Positions 9,491 to 19,026 of a stretch of 64,000 bases of DNA are shown here, piece by piece. The notes beneath the pieces are model-generated. The model was not told where the DNA came from. It was given only the letters and a program-made list of their open reading frames with translations, and did not search any database. Position 1 is the first letter of the stretch; each line of letters opens with the position of its first letter. This stretch comes from Clostridia bacterium (GTDB lineage Bacteria; Bacillota; Clostridia; Oscillospirales; Acutalibacteraceae): the NCBI GenBank assembly GCA_017513525.1, contig JAFXFC010000012.1, positions 30,966 to 94,965 on the forward strand, given 5' to 3'. A program made the translations under genes and the position numbers.

Positions 9491-10483
9491 ATGCAAAGAC
9501 AAAGACATTGGTTAAAGGGCGACTGTCATCTTCACACCTGCAACAGTGACGGTCAGTATAAGCCTGAAGAACTCTATGACATGCTTTTTGAACTGGGAAT
9601 GGATTTTGCGTTTATTACGGATCATAATGTAAATACTCCCGGCATGAAGGCGTTTAATCACAGAGGTGTTGCAATTTTTCCCGGAATGGAAATATCGGGA
9701 AATCTCGGTCATGTAAATATCTGGGGCGAAAATCTTCCTTTTGAGAGAATAGAGCGTCCTGCGACTCCCGAAGTATATAATGATCTTATTAATAAGGCAA
9801 GAGAAGCAGGTGCACATGTCAGTGTAAATCATCCTTTTGACAGAAAGCTTTCATGGAAAATAGATCTGGATGAGTTTAAGATGGATTCCGTTGAAGTATG
9901 GAATTCTCCAATGCACACTGATGATGTTTATTGCATGGATTGGTGGGCTTCAAAAATATTAAAGGGTGAATATATTCCTGCTGTGGGCGGCAGTGATTAT
10001 CACAGGGACTATGTTGTGACAAAGCTTCTTTGTGTTCCGACTACATATGTATATGCCGAATCCAACTCAATTGATGATGTTATAGCTGCTATAAAACGGG
10101 GAAATGTTTTTGTGACCAATTCTCCGAAAGCACCGAAATTATTTCTTACAAGCGGTGACGCTGTTCCCGGTGATAAGGTTTCTTATGAAGATAGAAACTT
10201 CGTGAATATAAAATTGGAGAAGCTCAAAGCAGGGCAGACCTTAAGAATTTATCACAATGAAAATATTATATATGAGCTTACGGCAAAAACTGCAATTAAA
10301 AATATAGATGAGGATATTCTTGTTCCCGAAACAGGGTTTGTCAGGGCAGATATAAGATTTCCTTATCCGGCCCCCGCAAAGGTTGTTTATGTTAAGGTTG
10401 CAGGTGCTATGGGAATGCATCAAAAGGGTGAAGCAATTCCCGATATGATCTACAGCTTCACAAATCCCATTTTCTTTTATTGA
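9491..10483 (+). CDS. PHP-domain metal-dependent phosphoesterase
   Basis: 330-aa PHP-superfamily protein. GDCHLHTCNSDG near residue 10 is the first metal-binding motif (HxH), followed by FITDHN, the GMEI segment, NHPFD and GGSDYHRD motifs, giving the usual trinuclear metal site. Members are histidinol-phosphatase-like or nucleotide/5'-phosphate hydrolases; this one is of the YciV/TrpH-like kind with a beta-rich C-terminal extension (about 210-330). ATG 9491 is preferred over GTG 9479 because AAAGTGAG sits 7 nt upstream. Coupled to lysR and to the following small gene. Confidence 0.82.
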   Translation: MQRQRHWLKGDCHLHTCNSDGQYKPEELYDMLFELGMDFAFITDHNVNTPGMKAFNHRGVAIFPGMEISGNLGHVNIWGENLPFERIERPATPEVYNDLINKAREAGAHVSVNHPFDRKLSWKIDLDEFKMDSVEVWNSPMHTDDVYCMDWWASKILKGEYIPAVGGSDYHRDYVVTKLLCVPTTYVYAESNSIDDVIAAIKRGNVFVTNSPKAPKLFLTSGDAVPGDKVSYEDRNFVNIKLEKLKAGQTLRIYHNENIIYELTAKTAIKNIDEDILVPETGFVRADIRFPYPAPAKVVYVKVAGAMGMHQKGEAIPDMIYSFTNPIFFY

Positions 10484-10484
10484 T

Positions 10485-10739
10485 ATGTTTGAATTTATAT
10501 TAACTGCTCTTCTCGGCATATTTCAGTTCTGGCTGTTATGGAAGGTCTTGAAATTTATTGTAAATGCCAAGATATTAAAAGCAGTAATTACCGTAGGTTT
10601 TAAGGTAATATGTTATGCGATATTACTGCCCATAATATTCAAGGTTATAAAATGGATTTTTGTGTTACTTTTCTTTGCGGCTTTGTTCATATCCTGCATT
10701 GTAGCTTTTATTGTGATATATATTAAAAATAAAAATTAA
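10485..10739 (+). CDS. Small hypothetical membrane protein
   Basis: 84-aa protein, almost entirely hydrophobic with interspersed Lys residues, forming about three membrane segments (roughly 1-20, 33-55, 57-80) and ending in KNKN. Its ATG is one base after the PHP stop codon, so it is translationally coupled. No family is recognised. Position before a terminator marks it as the last gene of the lysR-PHP unit. Confidence 0.6.
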   Translation: MFEFILTALLGIFQFWLLWKVLKFIVNAKILKAVITVGFKVICYAILLPIIFKVIKWIFVLLFFAALFISCIVAFIVIYIKNKN

Positions 10740-10742
10740 AAA

Positions 10743-10770
10743 AACGCAGTGCCCAAAAGGGTACTGCGTT
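10743..10770. terminator. Terminator between convergent genes
   Basis: Arms AACGCAGTGCCC and GGGTACTGCGTT around an AAAA loop, with one G-T wobble. A run of A precedes it and AATTGTTT follows, so it can act for both the small membrane-protein gene (+) and the metallophosphoesterase gene (-). Confidence 0.75.
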
Positions 10771-10785
10771 AATTGTTTATCTGTA

Positions 10786-12231
10786 TCAGCCTGCTATAAG
10801 ATCAAAAAGCATTTTGAAATAAGATACAAGCATCTCCATGATAGCCTTGAAAAGGTTTGCGGGGTAATTCATAACTGAAGCCATAAAGGACTCGTCAAGA
10901 TTTGATTCTTCTGAGGTGTTGCCTTCAGTCTTCATTATAGCATATGTGTCAATGAGTTCAATTTTCTGTGTTTCATCATCTACGAGATAGGCCTTGTAAA
11001 CGAGCTTTCCGCCTTCGATTTCAGTTACGCAGAAGCAGCCGCCCCAATCGCTTGTAGAAAAAGCCTTGTCTGCAACGTCGAGAGCGGGATTTGTTGCATC
11101 ATCATTTAAATTATATCTCTTTGTGCCTGCTGTTGCGGGAAGAACGTAAACGGTACCCTCGGGATCTACTGCAATTTTGGTTGTTTTGCCGTCAATGATT
11201 TCTTCAATATATGTTGTGCCTTCTACAGCTGCGTCACCGTAAACCTGAGTTGTTCTGAGGTACATATGGTCGTGACCTGCATAAACCATATCAATGTTAA
11301 GCTCATCAAAGAGGGGAAGAAGAATATTTCTCATCATAATCGTGTCGGGCTTGTTGAAGTGCTTACCTGCGGAATAAAGAGCACGGTGCATCAGAATTAT
11401 CTTCCATGTAGCATCAGACTGCTTCATGTCATTGATGAGCCAGTTTCTCTGTGCCTGTGACATGGGATAAATATCGTTTGTATTGAGAACTGCAATGTGA
11501 GCATTACCGTAATCAAAGGAATAGTAAACACCTTCAAGAGACTGATTATCGCTTTCATCAAGAGCAAACATATTCTTGAAGCAGTTGGTGTTGAATTTGT
11601 TTGTGATGTTGCCGTCGTGGTTACCTGCTACGGGAACATGTGTATAATAATTGTTTGCAAATGCGAAGTTCTTGAAGTACCAGTCCCATTCGTCATTTGT
11701 GTTGTCATTTACATAGTCACCGAGGGTTGCAATAAATTCTGCTTCGGGAGCAACTTCGAGAGCACCCTTAAGTGTAAGGGAAGCCTGAGCGAAGTTTTCG
11801 TCACTGCTTGCCTGAACGTCAGCGATTGTGATAAATGAGAAGCTGTCATCACCGTCATCTGTGATTACGCTGCAGGTTTCACCCCAAAGGTCTTTTTCTG
11901 CATCACCCACTCTGTAAGTATAGGAAGTACCTGCTTCAAGGTCATTAACATATACCTTATGAACATACTGCTGTCTGAATTTAGCAGTGGAGCCTTCATA
12001 TAATTTTGCATTTTTGAATGTGCCGTCAAATTCTTCTGTCTTAACTATCTGAAGATCTGAAGCACCGTCTTCATATGTGTACCATGAAAAGCCTCTGCCG
12101 GATGAGCCGTCTTCTACCATAGTACAGGAAATTCTTTTTACTTCATCTGCTGAAGCTCCCATTGCGAATGAGCCGAAAAGCATCATTACAGAAAGCACAA
12201 CAGCAAGAACCTTTTTAATGCGAGAATTCAT
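10786..12231 (-). CDS. Secreted purple-acid-phosphatase-like metallophosphoesterase
   Basis: 481-aa exported protein. Signal peptide residues 1-28 (KKVLAVVLSVMMLFGSFAMGASA). An N-terminal FN3-like domain (about 30-125) precedes a calcineurin-like metallophosphoesterase domain with metal motifs ADVQ, GDYVND, GNHDG, HRALYS and GHDHMYLRT. The Asp-Val-Gln first motif departs from the common GDxH. The C-terminus (about 450-481) is a Met/Phe/Leu-rich amphipathic tail ending MLFDLIAG that might hold the protein at the membrane. RBS AGGAGG is strong, 6 nt before ATG. Likely hydrolyses phosphate mono- or diesters outside the cell. Confidence 0.87.
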   Translation of the reverse strand: MNSRIKKVLAVVLSVMMLFGSFAMGASADEVKRISCTMVEDGSSGRGFSWYTYEDGASDLQIVKTEEFDGTFKNAKLYEGSTAKFRQQYVHKVYVNDLEAGTSYTYRVGDAEKDLWGETCSVITDDGDDSFSFITIADVQASSDENFAQASLTLKGALEVAPEAEFIATLGDYVNDNTNDEWDWYFKNFAFANNYYTHVPVAGNHDGNITNKFNTNCFKNMFALDESDNQSLEGVYYSFDYGNAHIAVLNTNDIYPMSQAQRNWLINDMKQSDATWKIILMHRALYSAGKHFNKPDTIMMRNILLPLFDELNIDMVYAGHDHMYLRTTQVYGDAAVEGTTYIEEIIDGKTTKIAVDPEGTVYVLPATAGTKRYNLNDDATNPALDVADKAFSTSDWGGCFCVTEIEGGKLVYKAYLVDDETQKIELIDTYAIMKTEGNTSEESNLDESFMASVMNYPANLFKAIMEMLVSYFKMLFDLIAG

Positions 12232-12262
12232 AATGTTTCCTCCTAAAAAATTATTCTTTAAA

Positions 12263-12291
12263 AGTATATCACTTCAGACTAAAATTGTCAA
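12263..12291 (-). promoter_or_regulatory. Promoter of the metallophosphoesterase gene
   Basis: On the minus strand a perfect TTGACA (12286-12291), 17-nt spacer and TATACT (12263-12268), about 32 nt upstream of the start codon. Confidence 0.75.
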
Positions 12292-12393
12292 TTTTTAATT
12301 TTATTTGTTAAAAAAATAAGCTGGTTGGTTAAAATGCACAAAATATTTAAAAAAATTGTAACACGGCTTCTAACAAAATAGTCAAATTTTTCC

Positions 12394-12422
12394 TTGAAAT
12401 TACTGTTACTATTTGGTAAAAT
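12394..12422 (+). promoter_or_regulatory. Promoter of the glycogen operon
   Basis: TTGAAA (12394-12399), 17-nt spacer, TAAAAT (12417-12422), 21 nt before the glgB start. No other promoter-like match is evident between glgB and glgA, in line with a single operon. Confidence 0.7.
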
Positions 12423-12443
12423 TACATTTGGGGGTGTTTGACC

Positions 12444-14342
12444 TTGAATAAGAAAAAAGAAAATCTATCGGATATTCCCGTTTACCTTTTTAAGCAGGGC
12501 AGAAACTGCCGTGCTTATGATTTCTTTGGTGCACATTTTACCGAAAACGGAGTTGTTTTCAGAGTCTGGGCGCCAAAGGCTGTGTCGGTCAGTGTTGTAG
12601 GTGAATTTAATTCATGGAATGAAGAAAGTCATCCCATGGAAAAGATTGCCGACGGTATCTGGGAAAAGGAGATAGAGGGAATAAAGCAGTTTGACAGCTA
12701 TAAGTATTCTCTTTTGGGTGAAGACGGAAAAAGAAGGATGAAAGCAGACCCTTATGCTTTCCATTCCGAGACCAGACCTTCAAATGCTTCAAAGGTTTAT
12801 GATATTGAAGGCTATACATGGCATGATGAAGAGTATCTTCAAGGCTCTTATAAGAGAAATATTTATGCTTCGCCTGTGAATGTGTATGAGCTTCATGCAG
12901 GTTCATGGAGAACATATCCTGACGGAGAGCCTTATTCTTATAAGGTATTGGCAGACGAGCTTGTGCCGTATCTTAAAGAAATGTCTTATACCCATGTTGA
13001 ATTGATGCCGGTTCTTGAGCATCCGTTTGACGGCTCATGGGGATATCAGGTGACGGGATATTTTGCCGTGACTTCACGTTACGGAACTCCCCATGATTTT
13101 ATGTATTTTGTGGACAAACTTCATGAAGCGGGAATAGGTGTTATTCTTGACTGGGTACCTGCCCATTTTCCTAAGGACGCACACGGTCTTTATGAATTTG
13201 ACGGCTCATGCTGCTATGAATATTCAGATCCCTTAAAGCGCGAACACGCAGACTGGGGCACAAGAATATTCGATTTCGGCAGAAATGAAGTAATAAGCTT
13301 TTTAACTTCCAGTGCCGCGTTTTTCTTTGATAAATACCATATAGACGGACTTCGTGTGGATGCTGTCGCTTCAATGCTCTATCTTGATTACGGCAGAAGA
13401 GGCGGACAGTGGAGACCCAATATTTACGGCGGAAGAGAAAATCTCGAAGCTGTTGCATTCTTAAAATATCTTAATGAAAGTATTTTCAGAGAATATCCCC
13501 ACGCTCTTATGATAGCTGAAGAAAGTACCGCTTGGCCCCTTGTTACAAAGCCTGTTTCCGTTGACGGTCTGGGCTTTAATTTCAAGTGGAATATGGGCTG
13601 GATGAACGATATTTTAAGATATTGCTCCTTTGACGGACTTTCAAGAAAGTTTAATCACGATCTTATAACATTTTCAATGTTTTATGCTTTTTCGGAGAAT
13701 TTTGTGCTGCCCATATCACACGATGAAGTGGTGCACGGAAAGAAATCTCTTCTTGATAAAATGCCGGGCTCCTATGAAGAAAAATTCAAGGGGATGAAAG
13801 CATTTTTAGGCTATATGTATTCTCACCCCGGAAAGAAGCTTCTTTTTATGGGACAGGAATTCGGTCAGTTTATTGAATGGGACGAGAAAAAGCAGCTTGA
13901 CTGGTTCTTGCTTGATTACGATGCCCATAAACAGCTTCATTCATATGTAAAAAAACTCAATAAAGTATATAAAGACAATGCCCCCTTGTGGGAAATTGAC
14001 TATTCATGGGAAGGCTTCAACTGGCTCGTGAGTGACGATAACTCCAATTCAGTTGTAGCATTTGAAAGAATAGACAGCAGCGGTGAAAGAATTATCGCAA
14101 TATGTAATTTCACTCCCGTAACAAGAGAGAATTACCGCATAGGTGTTGAGTGGAGAGGCTCACTTTCTTACCTTATTGATTCCGACAGTGTTGAGTTCGG
14201 CGGAGAAGGAAAAAGTGACTCCAAACGCATTTATACCAAGAAGGTTCCCATGCACGGTAAAGATCATTCGTTTGAAATAACCCTGCCCGGACTTTCATGT
14301 ATATATCTTAAGTACAAACCGTATAAATCAAACAAAAAGTAA
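12444..14342 (+). CDS. glgB: 1,4-alpha-glucan branching enzyme
   Basis: 632-aa GH13 branching enzyme, which forms alpha-1,6 branches in glycogen. An N-terminal CBM48-like domain (FRVWAPKAVSVSVVGEFNSW, about 30-110) precedes the TIM-barrel catalytic domain with ELMPVLEHPFDGSWGYQ, the nucleophile motif GLRVDAVASMLYLDY, the acid/base segment MIAEEST and the SHDEVVHGKKSL motif, then a C-terminal beta domain. TTG 12444 is chosen because GGGGGTG lies 8 nt upstream; TTG 12438 is too close. First gene of the glg operon, 22 nt before glgC. Confidence 0.95.
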   Translation: MNKKKENLSDIPVYLFKQGRNCRAYDFFGAHFTENGVVFRVWAPKAVSVSVVGEFNSWNEESHPMEKIADGIWEKEIEGIKQFDSYKYSLLGEDGKRRMKADPYAFHSETRPSNASKVYDIEGYTWHDEEYLQGSYKRNIYASPVNVYELHAGSWRTYPDGEPYSYKVLADELVPYLKEMSYTHVELMPVLEHPFDGSWGYQVTGYFAVTSRYGTPHDFMYFVDKLHEAGIGVILDWVPAHFPKDAHGLYEFDGSCCYEYSDPLKREHADWGTRIFDFGRNEVISFLTSSAAFFFDKYHIDGLRVDAVASMLYLDYGRRGGQWRPNIYGGRENLEAVAFLKYLNESIFREYPHALMIAEESTAWPLVTKPVSVDGLGFNFKWNMGWMNDILRYCSFDGLSRKFNHDLITFSMFYAFSENFVLPISHDEVVHGKKSLLDKMPGSYEEKFKGMKAFLGYMYSHPGKKLLFMGQEFGQFIEWDEKKQLDWFLLDYDAHKQLHSYVKKLNKVYKDNAPLWEIDYSWEGFNWLVSDDNSNSVVAFERIDSSGERIIAICNFTPVTRENYRIGVEWRGSLSYLIDSDSVEFGGEGKSDSKRIYTKKVPMHGKDHSFEITLPGLSCIYLKYKPYKSNKK

Positions 14343-14364
14343 TTTCAGGAAAGGAAGATAACAG

Positions 14365-15585
14365 ATGGCAAGAAAAACAGAATGTATTGCTATGCTGCTC
14401 GCAGGCGGACAGGGCAGCAGACTCGGTATTCTTACAAAGAATATAGCAAAGCCCGCCGTACCCTATGGCGGAAAATACAGAATTATTGATTTTCCTCTTT
14501 CTAACTGCACAAATTCAGGTATCTACACCGTAGGCGTTCTTACTCAGTATCAGCCCCTTGAACTGAACGATTATATCGGTAACGGTCAGGCATGGGATCT
14601 TGACAGAAACGAGGGCGGCGTTCATATTCTTTCTCCCTATCAGCAGATAAAAGGCACCGAATGGTATAAGGGCACGGCAAATGCTATTTATCAGAACATA
14701 AACTTTATCGACCGCTATGACCCCGAATATGTTGCCATTCTTTCAGGTGACCATATTTATAAAATGGACTATGCGAAGATGCTCGATTTCCATAAGGAAA
14801 AGGATGCAGCATGTACTATAGCTATGCTTGAGGTTCCGTGGGAAGAAGCTTCAAGATTCGGTCTTATGTTTGTAAACGATGACGGTGAGATCACAGCCTT
14901 TGAAGAAAAGCCCAAGGTTCCCAAGTCAAATAAGGCTTCAATGGGTGTTTATATCTTCACATGGAAGAAGCTTCGTGAATATCTTATTGCAGACGAAAAT
15001 ACTCCCGGTTCATCAAACGACTTCGGTAAGAATGTTATTCCCGCAATGCACGAAGCAGGGGAGAGAATGTTTGCTTACCGCTTTGACGGCTACTGGAAGG
15101 ATGTCGGAACTATCGACAGTCTCTGGGAAGCAAACCTTGACCTTCTCAATCCCAAAGTAAACATTGACCTCAGTGATACATCATGGCCCATCTATTGCAA
15201 GAATTCAGCTCTTGCACCTCATTTTGCATCAAAGAATTCCGCTATACAGAATTCTATGATCTCAGGCGGCTGTATGATAGACGGTAAGGTTGATTATTCT
15301 GTTCTTTTCTCTAATGTTACGGTTGAGAAGGGTGCTCAGGTCGAGTATTCAATAGTAATGCCCGGTGCTACCATTAAATCGGGTGCGAAGGTAAAATATG
15401 CGATGATTGCAGAAAATGCAGTTATTGAAGAAAATGCGGTTGTCGGTGAAGATCCCGAAGAATGCACAGACCTTGAAAAGTGGGGCGTTGCAGTTATCGG
15501 CGCTGATGTTACTATCGGTAAAAAGGCAAAAATATCCGCAAATCTTATGATAGACGAAAATGTTAAGGAGGGCGAAGTAAAATGA
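14365..15585 (+). CDS. glgC: Glucose-1-phosphate adenylyltransferase, catalytic
   Basis: 406-aa ADP-glucose pyrophosphorylase, the committed step of bacterial glycogen synthesis (glucose-1-P plus ATP to ADP-glucose). The nucleotide-binding loop [36 protein letters not shown] is intact, with GDHIYKMDY and the [14 protein letters not shown] sugar-binding motif (here [16 protein letters not shown]). The C-terminal third is a left-handed beta helix of hexapeptide repeats, the usual regulatory and oligomer domain. Its stop overlaps the glgD start by 4 nt (ATGA), so the two are coupled, as expected for subunits of one heteromer. Confidence 0.96.
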   Translation: MARKTECIAMLLAGGQGSRLGILTKNIAKPAVPYGGKYRIIDFPLSNCTNSGIYTVGVLTQYQPLELNDYIGNGQAWDLDRNEGGVHILSPYQQIKGTEWYKGTANAIYQNINFIDRYDPEYVAILSGDHIYKMDYAKMLDFHKEKDAACTIAMLEVPWEEASRFGLMFVNDDGEITAFEEKPKVPKSNKASMGVYIFTWKKLREYLIADENTPGSSNDFGKNVIPAMHEAGERMFAYRFDGYWKDVGTIDSLWEANLDLLNPKVNIDLSDTSWPIYCKNSALAPHFASKNSAIQNSMISGGCMIDGKVDYSVLFSNVTVEKGAQVEYSIVMPGATIKSGAKVKYAMIAENAVIEENAVVGEDPEECTDLEKWGVAVIGADVTIGKKAKISANLMIDENVKEGEVK

Positions 15586-16700
15586 ACGGAAAAGATGTTC
15601 TCGGCATAGTATTTGCAAATACCGACGATGATGTAATAAGTGAAATTACGGGTGTTCGCTCAATGGCTTCAGTGCCCTTCGGCGGCGGTTACCGTCTTGT
15701 TGACTTCGTGCTTTCCAACATGGTAAATGCAGGTGTCACAAAGGTAGGTATTGTTACAAATAATAACTATCAGTCCCTTATGGACCATATAGGCTCAGGC
15801 AAAACCTGGGATCTTTCAAGAAAGAGCGAAGGAATATATCTTCTTCCGCCCTTTAATGCAGAGGCTGTTGAAAACTATAACGCTTCAAGAATTGGTGCTA
15901 TTAAGAATATTCTCCATTTCCTTGAAAAGTCACATGAAGAATATGTGTTTATGACAGACTGCACATATGTTGCAAATCTTGATCTTAATGAGCTTTTCGA
16001 TTACCACGAAAAGAGCGGCAGTGATATAACTCAGCTTTATATTCATGGCAAGACACCTGCTCTTAAGGATACTCCCGTGCTTGAAAAGATTGAAGACGGC
16101 AGAGTTACAAAGATGTCACTCGGCACAAATGAGGGCAAGACCTCTGACTTTGCTCTTAAGGCAGTAGTTATGAAAAAATCTCTTCTTGAAAGCCTTGTGT
16201 CCGTATCATATGCAAAAGGACTTGTATCCTTTGAAAAGGATATTCTTCTTAAGAATATCAAAAAGCTCAATATCGGTGCTTTTGAAATAAAGGGCTTCTG
16301 TAAGGTAATTGATTCTCTTCAGAGCTATTTTGAAGCAAACTTCTCTCTTCTTGATCCCAAGAATTATAAAGCTCTTTTCTCGGCTGAAAGACCTGTTTAC
16401 ACAAAGGTATATGATGATATGCCCACTGTTTACGGTCTTGGCAGCGATGTTGCAAATTCACTTATCGCAGACGGCTGTATCATTGAAGGCGAGGTTGAAA
16501 ACTGTATCGTGTTCAGAGATGTAAGAGTTGAAAAGGATGCGGTTGTAAAGAATTCTATTCTTATGCCCCATTGCTTTATTGCACAGGCGGCTTCCGTAAA
16601 CTACTGTATTGCAGATAAGGCTGTTACAGTCAGAAGCGGAAAATCACTTTCAGGTGCAGATTCATATCCCGTATATATCGGTAAGAATATTCACATCTGA
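15582..16700 (+). CDS. glgD: GlgD, non-catalytic ADP-glucose pyrophosphorylase subunit
   Basis: 372-aa paralogue of GlgC typical of Firmicutes. The fold is kept ([22 protein letters not shown]-terminal left-handed beta helix) but the GGxGxRL nucleotide loop is replaced by [18 protein letters not shown], so it is expected to be a regulatory or modulatory partner of GlgC rather than an active transferase. Shorter than GlgC by about 34 aa. Coupled to glgC by a 4-nt overlap. Confidence 0.93.
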   Translation: MNGKDVLGIVFANTDDDVISEITGVRSMASVPFGGGYRLVDFVLSNMVNAGVTKVGIVTNNNYQSLMDHIGSGKTWDLSRKSEGIYLLPPFNAEAVENYNASRIGAIKNILHFLEKSHEEYVFMTDCTYVANLDLNELFDYHEKSGSDITQLYIHGKTPALKDTPVLEKIEDGRVTKMSLGTNEGKTSDFALKAVVMKKSLLESLVSVSYAKGLVSFEKDILLKNIKKLNIGAFEIKGFCKVIDSLQSYFEANFSLLDPKNYKALFSAERPVYTKVYDDMPTVYGLGSDVANSLIADGCIIEGEVENCIVFRDVRVEKDAVVKNSILMPHCFIAQAASVNYCIADKAVTVRSGKSLSGADSYPVYIGKNIHI

Positions 16701-16715
16701 TAGCGGAGGTAAAAG

Positions 16716-18143
16716 ATGAAAGTATTATATGCTGTAAGTGAAGCTAAGCCCTTTATAGCTTCAGGAGGACTCGGAGATGTTGCGGGAAGTCTGCCCGCAG
16801 CACTCAGAAAAAGACTTATCGGGTGCAGAGTCGTTATGCCCTTATATGAGGGTATTCCCGAAAAATTCAGAAATGAAATGAAGTTTATAACTCATATTAC
16901 CGTGCCGGTTGCATGGAGAAGACAGTATTGCGGTATATTTGAGGCAAAATATAACGGAGTTATTTATTATTTTCTTGATAATCAGTATTATTTCAAGCGT
17001 CAGGGTATCTACGGACATTATGACGATGCGGAAAGATTTGCATTTTTCTCCCGTGCAGTGCTTGAAATGATTCCTTACATTGATTTTAAGCCCGATGTCA
17101 TTAACTGTAATGACTGGCAGACCGCTCTCGTTCCCGTTTATTATTCACTCTTCTACGGTATGAGAGAAGGCTTCGAAAACATCAAAACTGCTTTTACTAT
17201 CCATAATATTCAGTATCAGGGACAGTTCGGCGAAGAAATAATGGAGGATGTTCTCGGTATCCCCAAGGAATATTCCTCACTTCTTCATAACGATGACTGT
17301 ATTAACCTTATGAAGGGTGCTATTGAATGTGCCAATGCCGTAACAACTGTAAGCCCCTCATATGCAAAGGAAATTCTTGATCCATATTATTCACACGGAC
17401 TTGATAACATCCTTCGTATGAGAAGCTGGAAGATACACGGAATATTGAACGGTATTGATACTGTTGCAAATGACCCTGCAGGGGATAATAATCTTCCCGT
17501 AAAGTTCAGTGCAGATGATATTGACGGTAAGGCTGTTTGTAAGGCAGCACTTCAGAAAGAAATGGGACTTCCCCAAAAGGCAGATACTCCCGTTATCGGT
17601 ATGGTAACCCGTCTTGTTTCACATAAGGGGCTTGATCTTGTTGAAAGAGTGCTTGAAGAGCTTTTGTGTACAAGCGATGTTCAGGTAATTGTTCTCGGTT
17701 CAGGTGACTGGCAGTATGAAACCTTCTTTACGGGTCTTGCTGCAAAATATCCCGATAAGCTTGCAGTAAAAATAGGCTTTGTGCCCTCTCTTGCAAGCCG
17801 TATTTACGGTGGTTGTGATATTTTCCTTATGCCTTCACAGAGTGAACCCTGCGGACTTTCACAGATGTTTGCTTTAAGATACGGCTCAATTCCTGTTGTC
17901 CGCGCAACAGGCGGTCTTCGTGACTCTGTAAAGGATTCAGGTGACAATGAAGGCAACGGCTTTGTATTTGAAGAATATAATGCTCATGCAATGCTTCATA
18001 CAATAAGAAGAGCACTTGAAGGCTATAAGGATTCTGAGGGCTGGGCTATTCTCAGAAAGAGAGCTATGGAATGCGATTATTCATGGGGACGCAGTGCAAA
18101 TGAGTATATCAAGCTCTATAAAGCACTTGTAAAAGGAGAGTAA
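16716..18143 (+). CDS. glgA: Glycogen synthase (ADP-glucose)
   Basis: 475-aa GT5 glycosyltransferase that elongates alpha-1,4-glucan from ADP-glucose. GT-B fold with the N-terminal GGLGDVAGSLP motif, INCNDWQTAL, TIHNIQYQGQF, and the C-terminal donor-site motif FLMPSQSEPCGLSQMFALRYGSIPVVRATGGL. The usual KTGGL loop reads ASGGL, so the Lys that contacts ADP-glucose in the Escherichia coli enzyme is replaced; similar variants may be normal in this lineage. RBS GCGGAGG precedes ATG. Follows glgD by 15 nt. Confidence 0.95.
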   Translation: MKVLYAVSEAKPFIASGGLGDVAGSLPAALRKRLIGCRVVMPLYEGIPEKFRNEMKFITHITVPVAWRRQYCGIFEAKYNGVIYYFLDNQYYFKRQGIYGHYDDAERFAFFSRAVLEMIPYIDFKPDVINCNDWQTALVPVYYSLFYGMREGFENIKTAFTIHNIQYQGQFGEEIMEDVLGIPKEYSSLLHNDDCINLMKGAIECANAVTTVSPSYAKEILDPYYSHGLDNILRMRSWKIHGILNGIDTVANDPAGDNNLPVKFSADDIDGKAVCKAALQKEMGLPQKADTPVIGMVTRLVSHKGLDLVERVLEELLCTSDVQVIVLGSGDWQYETFFTGLAAKYPDKLAVKIGFVPSLASRIYGGCDIFLMPSQSEPCGLSQMFALRYGSIPVVRATGGLRDSVKDSGDNEGNGFVFEEYNAHAMLHTIRRALEGYKDSEGWAILRKRAMECDYSWGRSANEYIKLYKALVKGE

Positions 18144-18145
18144 TA

Positions 18146-19012
18146 ATGGCTGAATTTATTTTTTCCGCATTCGCTGATGAAGCAGGCGGCGGACTTTTAA
18201 GTCAGATAGATGCTCTTAAGGCAAACGGTATTACTCACATAGAACCAAGAGGTTTAGATGAGGGAAATATTTCTACCTTTACGGCAGAACAAGCGAAGGC
18301 AGTTAAAAAAATACTTGATGAACACGGAATCGGTGTTTCTTCCGTAGGCTCACATTTCGGTAAAATCAATATAAAGGATTCCTTTGAGGCTCATTTTGAG
18401 TCCTTCAAGCAGTGTGTTGAAAATGCAAACATTCTCGGCACCGAGAATATCAGAATGTTCAGCTTTTATATTGATGAGGGTGAAAATTACGATTCCTACC
18501 GTGATGAGGTTTTCGAGCGTCTTGAAAAAATGGCTGACTACGCAAGAAAAGGCGGTATCTGGTGCTGTCATGAAAACGAAAAAGGCATTTTCGGTGATAA
18601 CGATGTAAGATGTCTTGATATTCTTACAACCTTCAAGGATAAGATAAAGGGTATATTCGATCCTGCAAACTTCATTCAGTGCAAGGTTGAAATTCTTCCC
18701 GCATTCGAAAAGCTCAAAGATTATATAGAATATATGCATATCAAGGATTGCCGTATGTCCGACGGTTTCGTTGTTCCCTGCGGTAAGGGTGACGGCAATA
18801 TTGAAGAGCTCATAAGACGCTTCAGTAAGACAGAGGGTAAGCATTTCCTGACCCTTGAACCGCACCTTAAGGTTTTCGACGGCCTTAAAGACCTTGAGCT
18901 TACGGGCGGCGCAGAATCAGTTAAGGAAGAATACGAATATCCCACAAACCGTGATGCCTTCGATGCAGCCTGCAAGGCTTTCCATGAGGTTTATGCCGCT
19001 GCATTGAAATAA
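18146..19012 (+). CDS. Sugar phosphate isomerase/epimerase, TIM barrel
   Basis: 288-aa AP-endonuclease-2/xylose-isomerase-like TIM barrel. Recognisable from the SAFADEAGGGLLSQIDALKANGITHIEPRG opening, the ENIRMFSFY strand, CCHENEKGIFGD, GIFDPANF and MHIKDC motifs that supply divalent-metal ligands (Glu, Asp, His, Glu). It starts 2 nt after the glgA stop behind AAAGGAGAG, so it is cotranscribed with the glycogen genes, but no link to glycogen chemistry is established. The substrate is unknown; members act on sugars, inositols or tagatose/hydroxypyruvate-type compounds. Confidence 0.82.
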   Translation: MAEFIFSAFADEAGGGLLSQIDALKANGITHIEPRGLDEGNISTFTAEQAKAVKKILDEHGIGVSSVGSHFGKINIKDSFEAHFESFKQCVENANILGTENIRMFSFYIDEGENYDSYRDEVFERLEKMADYARKGGIWCCHENEKGIFGDNDVRCLDILTTFKDKIKGIFDPANFIQCKVEILPAFEKLKDYIEYMHIKDCRMSDGFVVPCGKGDGNIEELIRRFSKTEGKHFLTLEPHLKVFDGLKDLELTGGAESVKEEYEYPTNRDAFDAACKAFHEVYAAALK

Positions 19013-19026
19013 GAAAGGAATTTAAT